A stretch of DNA of 64,000 bases from Vibrio splendidus (GCF_002873455.1 NZ_MCUN01000018.1:62001-126000); one strand, 5' to 3'; shown: positions 18,156 to 27,696, counted from the first letter of the stretch. Notes: generated from the letters alone by a model not told the origin. Numbers and translations: made by a program.

Positions 18156-19718
18156 ATGAAAATGCAGCACGATCGTCATATCAATCGCCAGCATCTCAGT
18201 CTCCAAAGACAGCAAGGGGTTGCCGCGGTGTGGATGGGCTTATTGCTTGTTCCAATTATGGGCATGACCTTTTGGGCGGTTGAAGGCACACGTTATGTTC
18301 AAGAGACTAGCCGATTACGAGATTCAGCAGAGGCGGCAGCCATAGCGGTGACGATTGAAGATCAACCGGATCAGGCTCGTGGGTTAGCGACCAAGTATGT
18401 CGAAAACTATGTTCGAGACATCAAATCAACCAACCTTTCTGCAGACCGAGTTCACCAAGCGGAAGACGAGGGCACTGGGGTTCTGGAATACATCCAATAC
18501 ACAGTGAATGCCAAGACGACACATGACTCTTGGTTCGCGAGTAGCTTTATCCCTTCGTTTGATCAGCAGCAAGACTTAGCGGGACGTTCGTTAGCTCGGA
18601 AGTACCCTGTTTATCTTGGTGATAACAATATCGATATTGCTTTTGTGTCGGACTTTTCTGGTTCAATGAACGACAGATGGGGTTCGAGTCGACACATAAA
18701 AATCGATGATCTAAAGACTGCTATCGATGAAATATCCAGCAAAATCCTTTGCACTTCAATTAAACAGGACTATGTCGATGGAGAGTGGAAATACGTTTGT
18801 GACGAACCGGGAGAAGATACAACCGGAGACAAGTTGCTTAACCGAGTTGGTTTTGTGCCTTTTAACGTTCGAACGAGGGAGATCGTCTCGGGCAATAAAG
18901 CTAATGCGACCAGCCAGCTGAGCTACAAAGATAACTATAAAACGAACGTATCACCTTATTCCTACAACGATGTTAACTGGGATTACTGGCGTACGTATTC
19001 GCAAAATGAGGTGATCAACTGTGCGAATTGGCAATCATATTGTCCCAATCCAAAAGCGGACAATCGACGGTACGCGAAACGCATTCAGGATGTGATCTAT
19101 CAAGATAATTACTTGGTTGCAGATGTCTACAACTACGTTGATTTATCGACATCAGTGTCGACGATGTTTACGGATAAGTCGGGGTTACAGCCTGATTTCT
19201 ATGGTGTGAGTGGAACAAAGCTATTTAACGCGCACGGTTCTTCCAATTCATCGCAGTTTTCCAACATTCGTCTATCGAATAAGCTCTCAGATTTGGATCC
19301 GATTAACTCGATGTGGGCAGACGGCGGCACTGCGGCTTTTCAAGGTATTTTGAGGGGTTCTCAGGTGCTTCATGACGGTGACCCGAACAGTTCCGATCAA
19401 GAAGAACAGCAAGTCTATAACAAGAAAATTAAGATGCTGCTGATTTTAAGTGACGGGCAGGAAAGTCCGAACAACGGCATCCTCAAAGGGTTAGTCGATA
19501 GAGGCATGTGTGACAAAGCAAGAGAGGAAATACCAGGCTTATACATAGGTGTCATCGGAATTGATTTTCGAGCATCTCAGCAAAGTGGTTTTCAAGACTG
19601 CGTTGTCGACCCAAATGAAGACATTATCGATGTATCTAACCTAGATGAATTGATTGAAAAGATAGAAGAACTCATCCGTAAAGGCTCAAAAACAAGCGGA
19701 ATAACTAAGTTGTACTAG
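18156..19718 (+). CDS. tadG: TadG, pilus-associated von Willebrand factor A protein
   Basis: A 520-residue protein with an N-terminal membrane segment (about residues 24-42, in the TadE-like Pfam family: GVAAVWMGLLLVPIMGM) and a large extracytoplasmic vWA domain. The MIDAS motif DFSGSMN begins at Asp166, and LILSDGQESPNN supplies the later metal-site region. TadG is thought to contribute to adhesion or anchoring of the pilus. Two ATGs (codons 1 and 3) are available at the start. It is followed 8 bp later by an OmpA-like gene. Confidence 0.9.
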   Translation: MKMQHDRHINRQHLSLQRQQGVAAVWMGLLLVPIMGMTFWAVEGTRYVQETSRLRDSAEAAAIAVTIEDQPDQARGLATKYVENYVRDIKSTNLSADRVHQAEDEGTGVLEYIQYTVNAKTTHDSWFASSFIPSFDQQQDLAGRSLARKYPVYLGDNNIDIAFVSDFSGSMNDRWGSSRHIKIDDLKTAIDEISSKILCTSIKQDYVDGEWKYVCDEPGEDTTGDKLLNRVGFVPFNVRTREIVSGNKANATSQLSYKDNYKTNVSPYSYNDVNWDYWRTYSQNEVINCANWQSYCPNPKADNRRYAKRIQDVIYQDNYLVADVYNYVDLSTSVSTMFTDKSGLQPDFYGVSGTKLFNAHGSSNSSQFSNIRLSNKLSDLDPINSMWADGGTAAFQGILRGSQVLHDGDPNSSDQEEQQVYNKKIKMLLILSDGQESPNNGILKGLVDRGMCDKAREEIPGLYIGVIGIDFRASQQSGFQDCVVDPNEDIIDVSNLDELIEKIEELIRKGSKTSGITKLY

Positions 19719-19726
19719 AGGAAAAT

Positions 19727-20356
19727 ATGAAAAAGTTAATGATCAGTCCAATCGTCATATCGACATTGCAATTTAGTCTTATCGCTCATGCAGAAGAAGG
19801 TATCAGCACTTATTGCGACACCGCGTTCAGTGAATATCAACACAGTGTCACGGTTGATGATGTCGTTGGCATTGCACAACACAGACAGGGCTTTTTACAA
19901 ATAGAACAGCCGTCTGACAGCAGTGAGCTAAAGCAAGCGTTAGCAGGTCAATCCAATCTAGGTATGAACCAATCAGGATGCAAGACTTGGATCAGTAACC
20001 AAGATCGTCAAGGGTTACTAGCACGTCTTCATTTTGGTTTTGACCAACACAATTTATCGCCGATGGGCAGCAAAGCTCTGAGCCAACTTGCAGACGAGTT
20101 AAAGACTAACGGCATTGCGATTACGGTGGATGGACACACTGATAGCACTGGCGAAACAGGCTATAACCAAGCATTGGGGCTTCAAAGAGCGCTGACGACG
20201 TCGGACGGTTTAATCGCGGATGGTGTCGAGAAAAGTCGCCTTGTGATTCGTTCGTTTGGTGAAAGTAAGCCTATTGCCTCCAACGCAACGTCAGAGGGTA
20301 GAGCCAAGAATCGACGCTCCGAGATTTGGGCTTCTGAAACGATAGCGTTGAATTAG
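19727..20356 (+). CDS. OmpA C-terminal-domain protein of the Tad locus
   Basis: A 209-residue envelope protein with a signal peptide (ending about SLIAHAEEG) and a C-terminal OmpA/peptidoglycan-binding domain: LHFGFDQHNLSPMG, VDGHTDSTGETGYNQALGLQRA and RSFGESKPIASN...GRAKNRR, which carry the expected Asp and Arg that hold diaminopimelate. Such genes often close vibrio Tad operons and may tether the machine to the cell wall. It lies 8 bp after tadG and is followed by a hairpin. Confidence 0.88.
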   Translation: MKKLMISPIVISTLQFSLIAHAEEGISTYCDTAFSEYQHSVTVDDVVGIAQHRQGFLQIEQPSDSSELKQALAGQSNLGMNQSGCKTWISNQDRQGLLARLHFGFDQHNLSPMGSKALSQLADELKTNGIAITVDGHTDSTGETGYNQALGLQRALTTSDGLIADGVEKSRLVIRSFGESKPIASNATSEGRAKNRRSEIWASETIALN

Positions 20357-20370
20357 AAAATTAGGATGAG

Positions 20371-20411
20371 GGGTTGGTTGTTGCTTGGCAATAGCCACCC
20401 TAAATTATCGT
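20371..20411 (+). terminator. Probable terminator of the Tad operon
   Basis: GGGTTGGTTGTTGC and GCAATAGCCACCC form an imperfect stem with a short loop (20371-20400), followed by an AT-rich tail with a T5 run. The stem has bulges, so it is less certain than the other terminators. Confidence 0.5.
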
Positions 20412-20485
20412 TTTTAGAATTTTGTTACAACGGACTCTAATGAATATTCAATCAAGTTTAACTGTCTGACACTAAAGAAATATTA

Positions 20486-21427
20486 ATGCTTTTTGATAAA
20501 ATCTCTTGTGAAGGGATGGAAAAAAATATCGATATAGATACTTGGGTATCTATATTGGATAACATACGAGACATAAGGGATGCATCTAATGCAGGCATCA
20601 TTATGATCTCTGATTTGAGTTGCTCTGGTTCTGAAAGTGTTTGGAGTTCCTCGAATATATCTTGCAATCAACATAAGAGCCGAATTAGCTTCTTTTGTGA
20701 GTATGTGCATAACGAAAATCGCACGGTCTATTTGAGTGGTCACGCTGGTGGAGAATCCGTTTCTGTAAAGGGAGCAGATGCTTATAAGTCTTTTTGCGGC
20801 GTCCCGGTAAGAGATATTGATGGCGAAGTGTTTGCGGTGCTTTTGGTGTTTGATTTGAGCCCGACAACGTATACGCAAAGCCAAGTTAACTTGATTGAAA
20901 ACATTTCAACCTTGCTGCGTTCCGAAGTCCTATTAAAAGAAGAGAGTCGGATTTTATACAAAAATAGTCATTTTGATATCATGACTACGCTGCTAAATAG
21001 AAGGGGCTTTTTCCACGAATTCAACAAAGCAAACATCAGCGATGGAGAGATCGTTTGTTTGTATTTCGACTTGGATAATTTGAAGTACATCAATGATACC
21101 TATGGTCACTTCAAAGGCGATGACTATATCTCTGGCTTCGCGTCATGCATTAAAAACAATTCAAAGTACAACATCATATCGGCTAGGGTCGGTGGTGATG
21201 AGTTCATCGTCGTCATACATTCGGAAGAGGCTGGCTACGCTTCTGAGTTGGTCAATAAAATTCACGCTGAATTCGATGATTTCATTGAAGGCTTTCGCTG
21301 TGATGATGAGGTGCCACTCGGTTTTTCATATGGTTGTGGTACGGCGGATTCCCGAAGTTACAACATCATAAATCTAATAAAGTCGTCCGATGAAAACATG
21401 TATCTCAACAAGAAGAACAAGATTTAG
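20486..21427 (+). CDS. Diguanylate cyclase with N-terminal GAF-like sensor
   Basis: A 313-residue cytoplasmic protein predicted to make cyclic di-GMP. Residues about 10-150 resemble a GAF-type sensor (FCGVPVRDIDGEVFAVLLVF). The C-terminal GGDEF domain has DIMTTLLNRRGF, FDLDNLKYINDTYGH and an intact GGDEF signature at 236-240. No RxxD product-inhibition site precedes the signature. There is no membrane segment. It lies 130 bp after the Tad operon on the same strand, so it may tune pilus activity, but a separate promoter is likely because a terminator-like hairpin lies between. Confidence 0.88.
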   Translation: MLFDKISCEGMEKNIDIDTWVSILDNIRDIRDASNAGIIMISDLSCSGSESVWSSSNISCNQHKSRISFFCEYVHNENRTVYLSGHAGGESVSVKGADAYKSFCGVPVRDIDGEVFAVLLVFDLSPTTYTQSQVNLIENISTLLRSEVLLKEESRILYKNSHFDIMTTLLNRRGFFHEFNKANISDGEIVCLYFDLDNLKYINDTYGHFKGDDYISGFASCIKNNSKYNIISARVGGDEFIVVIHSEEAGYASELVNKIHAEFDDFIEGFRCDDEVPLGFSYGCGTADSRSYNIINLIKSSDENMYLNKKNKI

Positions 21428-21442
21428 ATATTGGTGACAGCT

Positions 21443-21468
21443 GTAAAAAAGCCCACTGGATGTGGGCT
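21443..21468 (-). terminator. Terminator of the purA paralogue
   Basis: AGCCCAC (21450-21456) pairs with GTGGGCT (21462-21468). On the minus strand the stem is followed by a T6 run, placing it 30 bp after the stop of the purA paralogue. Confidence 0.75.
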
Positions 21469-21495
21469 TAGATGTAGATGTAGTAGCTTTCTAAA

Positions 21496-22755
21496 TTAGC
21501 CTCGAATGATCATTTGCTCGCGCTCTGGACCAACCGATACCATTACAATTGGCACGCCCATCAACTCTTCGATGCGAGTAACGTAATCTTGTGCGGCTTG
21601 AGGAAGGCTCTCAAACGTGCGGCAGCCAGTGATGTCTTCGTCCCAACCTGCCATATCTTCATATACCGGCTTTAGATCAGCCGTTTGTGGCCAAATCGGG
21701 TTCTCAGTGTGTTCACCTGAGTAAGCCGTACAAATCTTAAGTTCAGATAAACCAGACAGGCAATCGATCTTAGTCAGTGCTATTTCCGTTGCAGCTTGTA
21801 GGTCAACACCATTGCGAGTTGCTACCGCATCAAAGTACCCCATATCACGTGGGCGACCTGTAGTTGCACCATATTCGTTAGAGCTTTCGCGGAAGCTGTC
21901 TTGCTCTTCCATTGCTGTAACGAGGGTGCCAGTACCAACAGACGAGCTGAACGATTTAGCAACGGCAATTACACGCTCAGGGCGAAGGGCAGGTAAGCCA
22001 CTACCGATACCCGCGTAAGCTGCGGTTACATTAGAAGACGTCGTCCAAGGGTATTCACCGTAAACAAGGTCACGGCCTGCACCAAGTTGAGCTTCAAACA
22101 GTAGGTTCGCGTCTTGTGATTGCAGTGCTTTAAGCGGCTCAGTGACGTTGCAAATGAACGGGCGCCAAGCTTTAGTTACTTCAAGTAGCCATTCTGTCAT
22201 TTCAGAAGCAGTCTGAGAGAAGTCACATTGAGGGTATAGCGCTTTAAGCTGAGGCATTTTCCAATCAAGCAGGAATTGAATACGTTGCTCTAAAATTTCA
22301 GGTTGATTCAACCAACCGACAAGAATACCTTTCTTCATAACGCGATCGCCGTATGCTGGTGCAATACCTTGACGTGTTGAACCGTAAGCGCCGTCACCCA
22401 AACGCTCTTCTTCAAGGGTATCTTCAAGGGCGTGTAAAGGAAGACACAGTGTCGCACGATCTGAGATCGCCATTTTCACTTTGATGCCAGCCTCTTGAAC
22501 TTCTGCAATCTCTTGAGTTAACGCAGCAGGGCTGATCACCATGCCAGGGCCAAGAACCGCCGTACAATCAGGATTAAAAATACCACTAGGTAGTTGGTGC
22601 AGTTTGAATGTACCGAAGTCATTTACCACAGTATGACCTGCATTGTTTCCACCTTGAAAACGAATGCTAGCAGAAGCTTGGTCTGCTAAAAAATCGACGA
22701 TGCGGCCTTTGCCTTCATCACCCCAGTTTGCGCCCACAACAACGATAGATGGCAT
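21496..22755 (-). CDS. purA2: Adenylosuccinate synthetase paralogue (PurA2 type)
   Basis: A PurA-family enzyme, normally joining IMP and aspartate with GTP on the way to AMP. The start at 22755 (AGGAGAAAAATT before ATG) gives 419 residues. Key residues are kept: NWGDEGKG with Asp13, GGNNAGHT with His41, GATTGRPR, and the GTP-binding LTKID. The IMP-phosphate loop reads GSTRQGIAPAYGD rather than GTTGRGIGPAYED, and the segment usually VG(A/S)GPFPTE reads VGTGTLVTA. It therefore looks like the second PurA annotated in several vibrios, not the housekeeping copy. It is divergent from a LysR gene. Not PurZ, because Asp13 is present. Confidence 0.85.
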   Translation of the reverse strand: MPSIVVVGANWGDEGKGRIVDFLADQASASIRFQGGNNAGHTVVNDFGTFKLHQLPSGIFNPDCTAVLGPGMVISPAALTQEIAEVQEAGIKVKMAISDRATLCLPLHALEDTLEEERLGDGAYGSTRQGIAPAYGDRVMKKGILVGWLNQPEILEQRIQFLLDWKMPQLKALYPQCDFSQTASEMTEWLLEVTKAWRPFICNVTEPLKALQSQDANLLFEAQLGAGRDLVYGEYPWTTSSNVTAAYAGIGSGLPALRPERVIAVAKSFSSSVGTGTLVTAMEEQDSFRESSNEYGATTGRPRDMGYFDAVATRNGVDLQAATEIALTKIDCLSGLSELKICTAYSGEHTENPIWPQTADLKPVYEDMAGWDEDITGCRTFESLPQAAQDYVTRIEELMGVPIVMVSVGPEREQMIIRG

Positions 22756-22874
22756 AATTTTTCTCCTAACTGATTGAGAAATCATGTTAGGCCCACAAAG
22801 TGGATAAGAGAAATTAATTATCTTTATTATCTTGATAAGTATTTCATATATCCTTAAAGTCTTAACCTACAAGC

Positions 22875-22916
22875 GAGATTCCCTAATATGTTCGTTCTTC
22901 ACTGTAGGGAATGATG
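22875..22916 (+). repeat. Dispersed intergenic repeat, copy A
   Basis: A 42-bp element with imperfectly inverted ends (GAGATTCCCTA...TAGGGAATGATG) lies in the purA2/lysR divergent region. It matches the inverse of copy C (52016-52057) at about 35 of 42 positions; a more degenerate copy B is at 42376-42416. Confidence 0.75.
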
Positions 22917-22938
22917 TAAGGAACACAGGACAGGTATA

Positions 22939-23844
22939 ATGCTCGATATTAATTTGTTGAAGACGTTTGTGACACTTGCTGAGTACAAGCATTTTGGGAA
23001 AGCGGCCAATGCACTTCATATGACACAACCGAATGTGAGTTTACACTTAAAGCAATTAGAGCAAACTACGCGGATCAAACTGATAGAGCGAAGTCCGTTT
23101 CAACTGACTCAAGCAGGCGAAAGGCTCTTAGAGACAAGTCAAAGAACGTTACTCGAACTGCAGATTTGTCAGGCCGATCTCAATGCCATTAACGATCTCA
23201 AAATAGGGACGTTAACCATCGCTGTGAGTGACATCATTTCCCGATTCTTGCTGATTCGTCCTTTCCAAAAGTTCAAAGCGCAGTATCCCGGTATTGACCT
23301 TACCTTGTTGAATACCACCTCATCTCAGGCATCGAGTTTAGTTAAGAACGCTCAGGCGGATCTTGGTTTTGTTATAGCCAAAGAACAGCACAACGAGTCA
23401 TTGTATTTCACTAAGCTGCAGGAGCTTTCTTGGTGTGCGCTAGGCGATGGCCTCGACATGCAAGACTCTGATAGCAAGACAGAAAACGAGGCTAAAGACG
23501 ACGATGTAGATACAGAACTCACCTTGATTCTGCTTGGCCACGATACGAGAACCCGCGACTTCATTGATGAAGGTTTGCCAAGCTTAAACTTACCGAATTA
23601 CAGGGTAATGGAAGTAGGGAGTGTTGACGCTCAAATCGATTGGGCAGAAGCGGGGTTTGGAGTAGCTATCATTCCTGAGTTTGCAATATCCACTAAGCAA
23701 CATCTGCATTCGAAAGTGACACCGTTGATGAACTTTTCTAGTACCAGTCTTGGTTATATTGTTCGGCAGAACCAAGTCTTGTCGAAAGCGACCAAGCAAC
23801 TGTTAGGTTGGGTTAATGATGAGATTACTCTGTTACAACACTAA
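22939..23844 (+). CDS. LysR-family regulator divergent from the purA paralogue
   Basis: A 301-residue LysR-type regulator. The N-terminal helix-turn-helix is textbook (FVTLAEYKHFGKAANALHMTQPNVSLHLKQLE, residues about 10-41 in several segments), followed by an effector domain with LNTTSSQASSLVKNAQADLG. An acidic stretch (SDSKTENEAKDDDVDTE, about residues 175-195) interrupts the effector domain and is unusual. The divergent arrangement with purA2 suggests it controls that gene. Confidence 0.9.
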   Translation: MLDINLLKTFVTLAEYKHFGKAANALHMTQPNVSLHLKQLEQTTRIKLIERSPFQLTQAGERLLETSQRTLLELQICQADLNAINDLKIGTLTIAVSDIISRFLLIRPFQKFKAQYPGIDLTLLNTTSSQASSLVKNAQADLGFVIAKEQHNESLYFTKLQELSWCALGDGLDMQDSDSKTENEAKDDDVDTELTLILLGHDTRTRDFIDEGLPSLNLPNYRVMEVGSVDAQIDWAEAGFGVAIIPEFAISTKQHLHSKVTPLMNFSSTSLGYIVRQNQVLSKATKQLLGWVNDEITLLQH

Positions 23845-23880
23845 GACCGCGGAGTGAAGAGGGTGTAAAGATACCCCCTC

Positions 23881-23976
23881 CACTGGAATTTGGTTAATGG
23901 ACTAACACAAGGCATCGAAGAAGATGAGAAAGCGGTGTTATTGAAGTGCCTAACCAAGATGGTGAAAGCGTTTTAG
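23881..23976 (+). pseudogene. C-terminal remnant of a MarR-like regulator
   Basis: An open segment ending at TAG reads LVNGLTQGIEEDEKAVLLKC then LTKMVKAF. This matches the end of MarR-family proteins, where a 'GLT/S-EEE-LL-LLxKL' helix closes the protein. There is a stop shortly upstream and no DNA-binding domain, so only the tail survives. Confidence 0.5.
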
Positions 23977-24545
23977 TCAGCCTTAAGTTCGCACCCTAAA
24001 TTTTGAACTGCAAAGCGATTGACTAGAAAATCCCAAAATGGGCCAGACTCGAATAGAGTGGGGCCATTTTTTGTAACCCAACTTATACTTGACCTTCAAT
24101 GTACCAATAGTTGGATATGCCGTTTAAAAGTTCTAGTCAAACTTCCAATATTGCGCTCCATTTATGCTCTTATGGCGAGCCAAAAAAATGTCATCATAAA
24201 TATTGTAGTCAAGAGGCAGTCAAAGCCTTTTAATTCAAAGCCTTGTGTATCATAGCGTTCAAGCCATTTACACCCTGTCAAATAGCCGTCTCTCACTTTT
24301 ATCAATCAACTAATGTACATGTATTCAATTTGTGTTATTGATGCTTTTATCTTTAGTGAGAAGATTCATTCTCTGTTTGAATACCATTGAGAATGTCACT
24401 GCTAGTGGGCCGAACAGTCCCTAGATTTAGTGCTCATTACTGATACAAAAACATAACAATAACCAGATCGCACGAGTTGTATATCCATGATTCGATGGGA
24501 TCAATTAGATACTCATAGTTAATTTAGTAAAGACGAGCCACGTAT
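23977..24545. other. Gene-free region with one terminator-like hairpin
   Basis: A 78-codon frame at 24019-24255 has no recognisable family or ribosome site and is not called. The rest is AT-rich sequence before the chemoreceptor gene, probably including its promoter. Confidence 0.5.
24035..24072 (+). terminator. Terminator-like hairpin
   Basis: AAAATGGGCC and GGGGCCATTTTTT pair around an inner ACTC/GAGT stem, with a T-run on the plus-strand side. It may be the old terminator of the decayed MarR-like gene 60 bp upstream. Confidence 0.55.
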
Positions 24546-26321
24546 ATGAATATAAAGAAAAAGCTCTATTCGCTGGGGATGTTCTCCATCTTCGGCATGA
24601 TTTCATTGTTGTTTACCACATCACAATTTGCAGACACCACTGCTCAAATGAGCGAAGCCAAACAAATCACTAAAGAACTTGAAGTTCGACTACTCAACCT
24701 TCGCCGTAACGAAAAGGATTTCTTATTACGTAGTGATATGAAATACCTCGACAAGTTTGATACAAACTACAACAAGTTTTTAGCGTCTGAATCTGAGCTC
24801 AATGCTGTGCTTAATGAGTTAGGTTTAGCGAACAGTACACATTTGCGTCAAGATATCGAAACGTACTACACAAGCTTTGTTAACTTGGTAAAAGCCAGTG
24901 AAGTCTATGGGTTAGCACGAGACAAAGGTTTACTGGGGCAGTTTTATTCAGTACTCGATAACATAAGCGCTAGCGCCAGTGCCGAACAAAAAATCGAGCT
25001 GTACTTGTTTAATGACCTGATTGAAAAGGGCGAGTTCGACTCAAGTGTTCTGTCTATTACTTCTAACGCGGGAAGCTCAACTGCTTTGATAGACGCAGCT
25101 CGTCAAGTGGTTGAACAGAAAAGAGTGATTGGCTTGAAGCATAACGAAGGTCTACTTGGGCAGGCTCGTTCGGGTTCTCACGCTATCGAGACTCAATTTA
25201 AAGAGTTCTCAACCGTATTAGACCAAGAAACCCAGCAAGAGATGGACAAACTATCGCTGATCAACAACATTCTTTGCGTCACGTTACTTGTGTCGATCAT
25301 TCTGTTCAGCTGGTTAATTGTCCGCTCTATTATCGGCAAGATTGAGTCATTGCTCTCGGTGATTCGTAATATCGTTGATTCTAACGATGTGTCAATTCGT
25401 TCACACATTGATGGCAAAGATGAGCTCAGCACACTAGGCCAATATTTCAACCAGTTGCTTGACCAACTGGAAGGCTTAATCGCGGCGTCTCAATCTAAGT
25501 CACTGCAACTGACACAAAGTACGTCGAACATGCATGATGAGCTTGAATCGGTCATCAAACAGTTTGAAGTGCAAGCTGACCACACTTCGACTATGACTAC
25601 TTCAGTGCAAGAGATGGTACTCACAATCGGTGAAATCTCAGAAAGTACATCGGTTGCAGCTGAGGGCGTTCATCAAGCCAAAGTGAATGCCGATAAAGGC
25701 CGTGAAGTGGTGGTTGATACGATCAGCAACATTACTCAGTTGTCTGAACGCCTATCAAGCAGCCAAGATTCGATCAGCTCGCTGAACCATCATGTGGATC
25801 AAATCGGTGATGCAGTAAACATCATCCAAGGCATAGCAGAACAAACCAACTTATTGGCATTGAACGCAGCGATTGAAGCAGCGCGAGCAGGTGAACAAGG
25901 CCGTGGCTTCGCGGTTGTTGCTGATGAAGTACGTGCATTGGCAAGCCGAACGCATCAATCTACCACTGAAATCACCAGCGTTGTGACGGCAATTCAAAGC
26001 CAAATGAACGCTTCGATGACCGAGATTGGTGAATGTAACCAACAAGGCCAACTGACTCTGAAAGATTCGGAAGAGCTCGATGCTAGCCTGCAGCTTATTT
26101 TAAGCGATATGGAAAGCATCCAAGGCAACTCAGAGCGTATTGCATCAGCGATTGAGGAGCAGGGTGCTGTAATGGCGCAAGTCAGCGACTCAATCACTGA
26201 GTTGAACACTATCTCGAACGACAATAACGCTTCGGCGCAGCATTGTTTAGTTGAAGTGGATAAGGTTGCAGAACAAGCCCACGATATGGATAAAGCAGTG
26301 GCACAGTTTAAGACTTCGTAA
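24546..26321 (+). CDS. Methyl-accepting chemotaxis protein with HBM-type sensor
   Basis: A 591-residue transmembrane chemoreceptor. Membrane helix 1 spans about residues 8-28, and a periplasmic all-helical sensor of about 210 residues follows. The segment [11 protein letters not shown] (residues 52-62) is typical of helical bimodular (HBM) sensors, which in other bacteria bind small organic acids. Helix 2 (about 240-262) leads to a HAMP linker and a long coiled-coil signalling domain, whose tip [20 protein letters not shown] binds CheA/CheW. There is no C-terminal CheR-tethering pentapeptide. It is monocistronic with its own terminator; the ligand is unknown. Confidence 0.93.
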   Translation: MNIKKKLYSLGMFSIFGMISLLFTTSQFADTTAQMSEAKQITKELEVRLLNLRRNEKDFLLRSDMKYLDKFDTNYNKFLASESELNAVLNELGLANSTHLRQDIETYYTSFVNLVKASEVYGLARDKGLLGQFYSVLDNISASASAEQKIELYLFNDLIEKGEFDSSVLSITSNAGSSTALIDAARQVVEQKRVIGLKHNEGLLGQARSGSHAIETQFKEFSTVLDQETQQEMDKLSLINNILCVTLLVSIILFSWLIVRSIIGKIESLLSVIRNIVDSNDVSIRSHIDGKDELSTLGQYFNQLLDQLEGLIAASQSKSLQLTQSTSNMHDELESVIKQFEVQADHTSTMTTSVQEMVLTIGEISESTSVAAEGVHQAKVNADKGREVVVDTISNITQLSERLSSSQDSISSLNHHVDQIGDAVNIIQGIAEQTNLLALNAAIEAARAGEQGRGFAVVADEVRALASRTHQSTTEITSVVTAIQSQMNASMTEIGECNQQGQLTLKDSEELDASLQLILSDMESIQGNSERIASAIEEQGAVMAQVSDSITELNTISNDNNASAQHCLVEVDKVAEQAHDMDKAVAQFKTS

Positions 26322-26342
26322 ACATTCAGAGAAAACTAAACC

Positions 26343-26371
26343 AAAGGCGCGGATTATCCGCGCCTTTTTTG
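26343..26371 (+). terminator. Rho-independent terminator of the chemoreceptor gene
   Basis: AAAGGCGCGGA and TCCGCGCCTTTTTT form a strong GC stem with a short loop and T6 tail, 22 bp after the stop. Confidence 0.9.
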
Positions 26372-26502
26372 TGTCTTCAGATTAAGAATTTGCTTTTTGC
26401 AAACCATTGCTGAATGAATGTCATCGCTACTTTTTAACTTGCTATGTTTTCTTATTCAGAGCGTTAGGTCTATATTTTTAAGTAATAACAATTAGCACAA
26501 TA

Positions 26503-27696
26503 GTGGAGTCTAGGTTGGTTATCTTAGCAATTGCGAGGTTCAAGGTAGATCAAAAGGAAGCGATGAGTAAGAATTTCGTGAATCTTTCAGAATCTTTGTG
26601 CGAGAGTGGTAACGATATTATCGCCGTTACGCCATCTGGTTTTGTTACGCACCTTCCTATTGAGCAATTTACTTTTCGTCAAAAGAGTCGATATGAATCT
26701 TTGGTAGAAGGGGCTAGTAACCTAATACGTCTTTGTAAGCTTTTAAACCAACTTCTCGCAACGAGGACACACGTGAATCTGAATATTCATATCGCGACGC
26801 CCATTGAGTTGCTACTTGTGTTTTTGTTTTTGGATTCGAAGTATAGAGTGAATACCACGATTTCAATTTGGCAGTCTTACTTAAGTTATAAAGAATTTAA
26901 GGATAACTATCAGTTTTTCATTAAAAATTGGACCGATTATGCACACTTACTTGTCTTTAATTCATTCATTTCTGCACTTATTTATGCGCGACTATTACGA
27001 TTTTTCCATCAAGTATGTGTACATAATGAGTATCAGAAAAATCAACTGATTAGATGTTCAAGCTTCCCAGTAACTTATATTCCTGTAGGCGTTTTTTCCG
27101 AACGTTTCTCTAAAGATGAAACACAACCACACAATGAAAAATTGGAGTTGTTGTACATAGGTCATGCAAAACCATCAAAAGGGGTGGATGTACTAATTGA
27201 TATAGTCAAAAAGGTGAGGGAACGAAATCATGTCGATTTTCAACTTACACTCTGCTTGAGTGGCTTTGGAGATAGCGATCGTATAGAAAGAATTGTGTTC
27301 GAACATAGGCTTGAGCAATACGTTAAATTTAAAACGAATATCGATATTGTAAAAGAGATGACAAGTGCAGATTTGTTCATTCTTCCATTAAGAACTTGTG
27401 TCGGAACCAGTTTAACTCCAAATCTGATTATCGAAGCTATATCTTGTGGCCTTCCAATTGCGGTGCCTGAATTTGAGCAACTCGAAGAGGTGATTAAGTT
27501 TGGTTTCAACGCAGTAAAATTAGATCTTCAAGATTTAAATAGTTGTGCAAAAACGATAGAAGGTGTTGTTGAATGTAATCAATTACCACATCTTTCCCAT
27601 TGTCAAACAGCCCAGTTCGAACAGAGCCATACGTTAGAGCACTTTGTCGCTGGATATGCTCGTGCATTGAGATTAGATGGGAGAAGTCATGGATAA
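26503..27696 (+). CDS. GT4-like glycosyltransferase
   Basis: A 397-residue GT-B-fold glycosyltransferase, likely acting on a surface polysaccharide precursor at the inner membrane. The C-terminal half has the family pattern: LLYIGHAKPSKGVDVLIDIV, a mid-domain LEQYVKFKTNID, and SLTPNLIIEAISCGLPIAVP with the conserved Glu of the E-x7-E element. The N-terminal acceptor half is divergent. The annotated start is GTG at 26503, but TTG at 26515 has the better ribosome site (GGAG, 6-7 nt) and begins a typical GT-B first strand. The gene is AT-rich and opens a five-gene run with overlaps. Confidence 0.8.
   Translation: MESRLVILAIARFKVDQKEAMSKNFVNLSESLCESGNDIIAVTPSGFVTHLPIEQFTFRQKSRYESLVEGASNLIRLCKLLNQLLATRTHVNLNIHIATPIELLLVFLFLDSKYRVNTTISIWQSYLSYKEFKDNYQFFIKNWTDYAHLLVFNSFISALIYARLLRFFHQVCVHNEYQKNQLIRCSSFPVTYIPVGVFSERFSKDETQPHNEKLELLYIGHAKPSKGVDVLIDIVKKVRERNHVDFQLTLCLSGFGDSDRIERIVFEHRLEQYVKFKTNIDIVKEMTSADLFILPLRTCVGTSLTPNLIIEAISCGLPIAVPEFEQLEEVIKFGFNAVKLDLQDLNSCAKTIEGVVECNQLPHLSHCQTAQFEQSHTLEHFVAGYARALRLDGRSHG

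Noticed and set aside
20483..20884. 133-codon minus-strand frame inside the GGDEF gene
   Set aside because: It lies opposite a well-supported coding region and is low in protein-like features.
21496..22755. PurA paralogue as phage-type PurZ
   Set aside because: PurZ replaces the catalytic Asp13; here NWGDEGKG keeps it, and no other Z-genome genes are present.
24019..24255. 78-codon frame between the LysR and chemoreceptor genes
   Set aside because: No ribosome site, no recognisable family, and it runs through a terminator hairpin.
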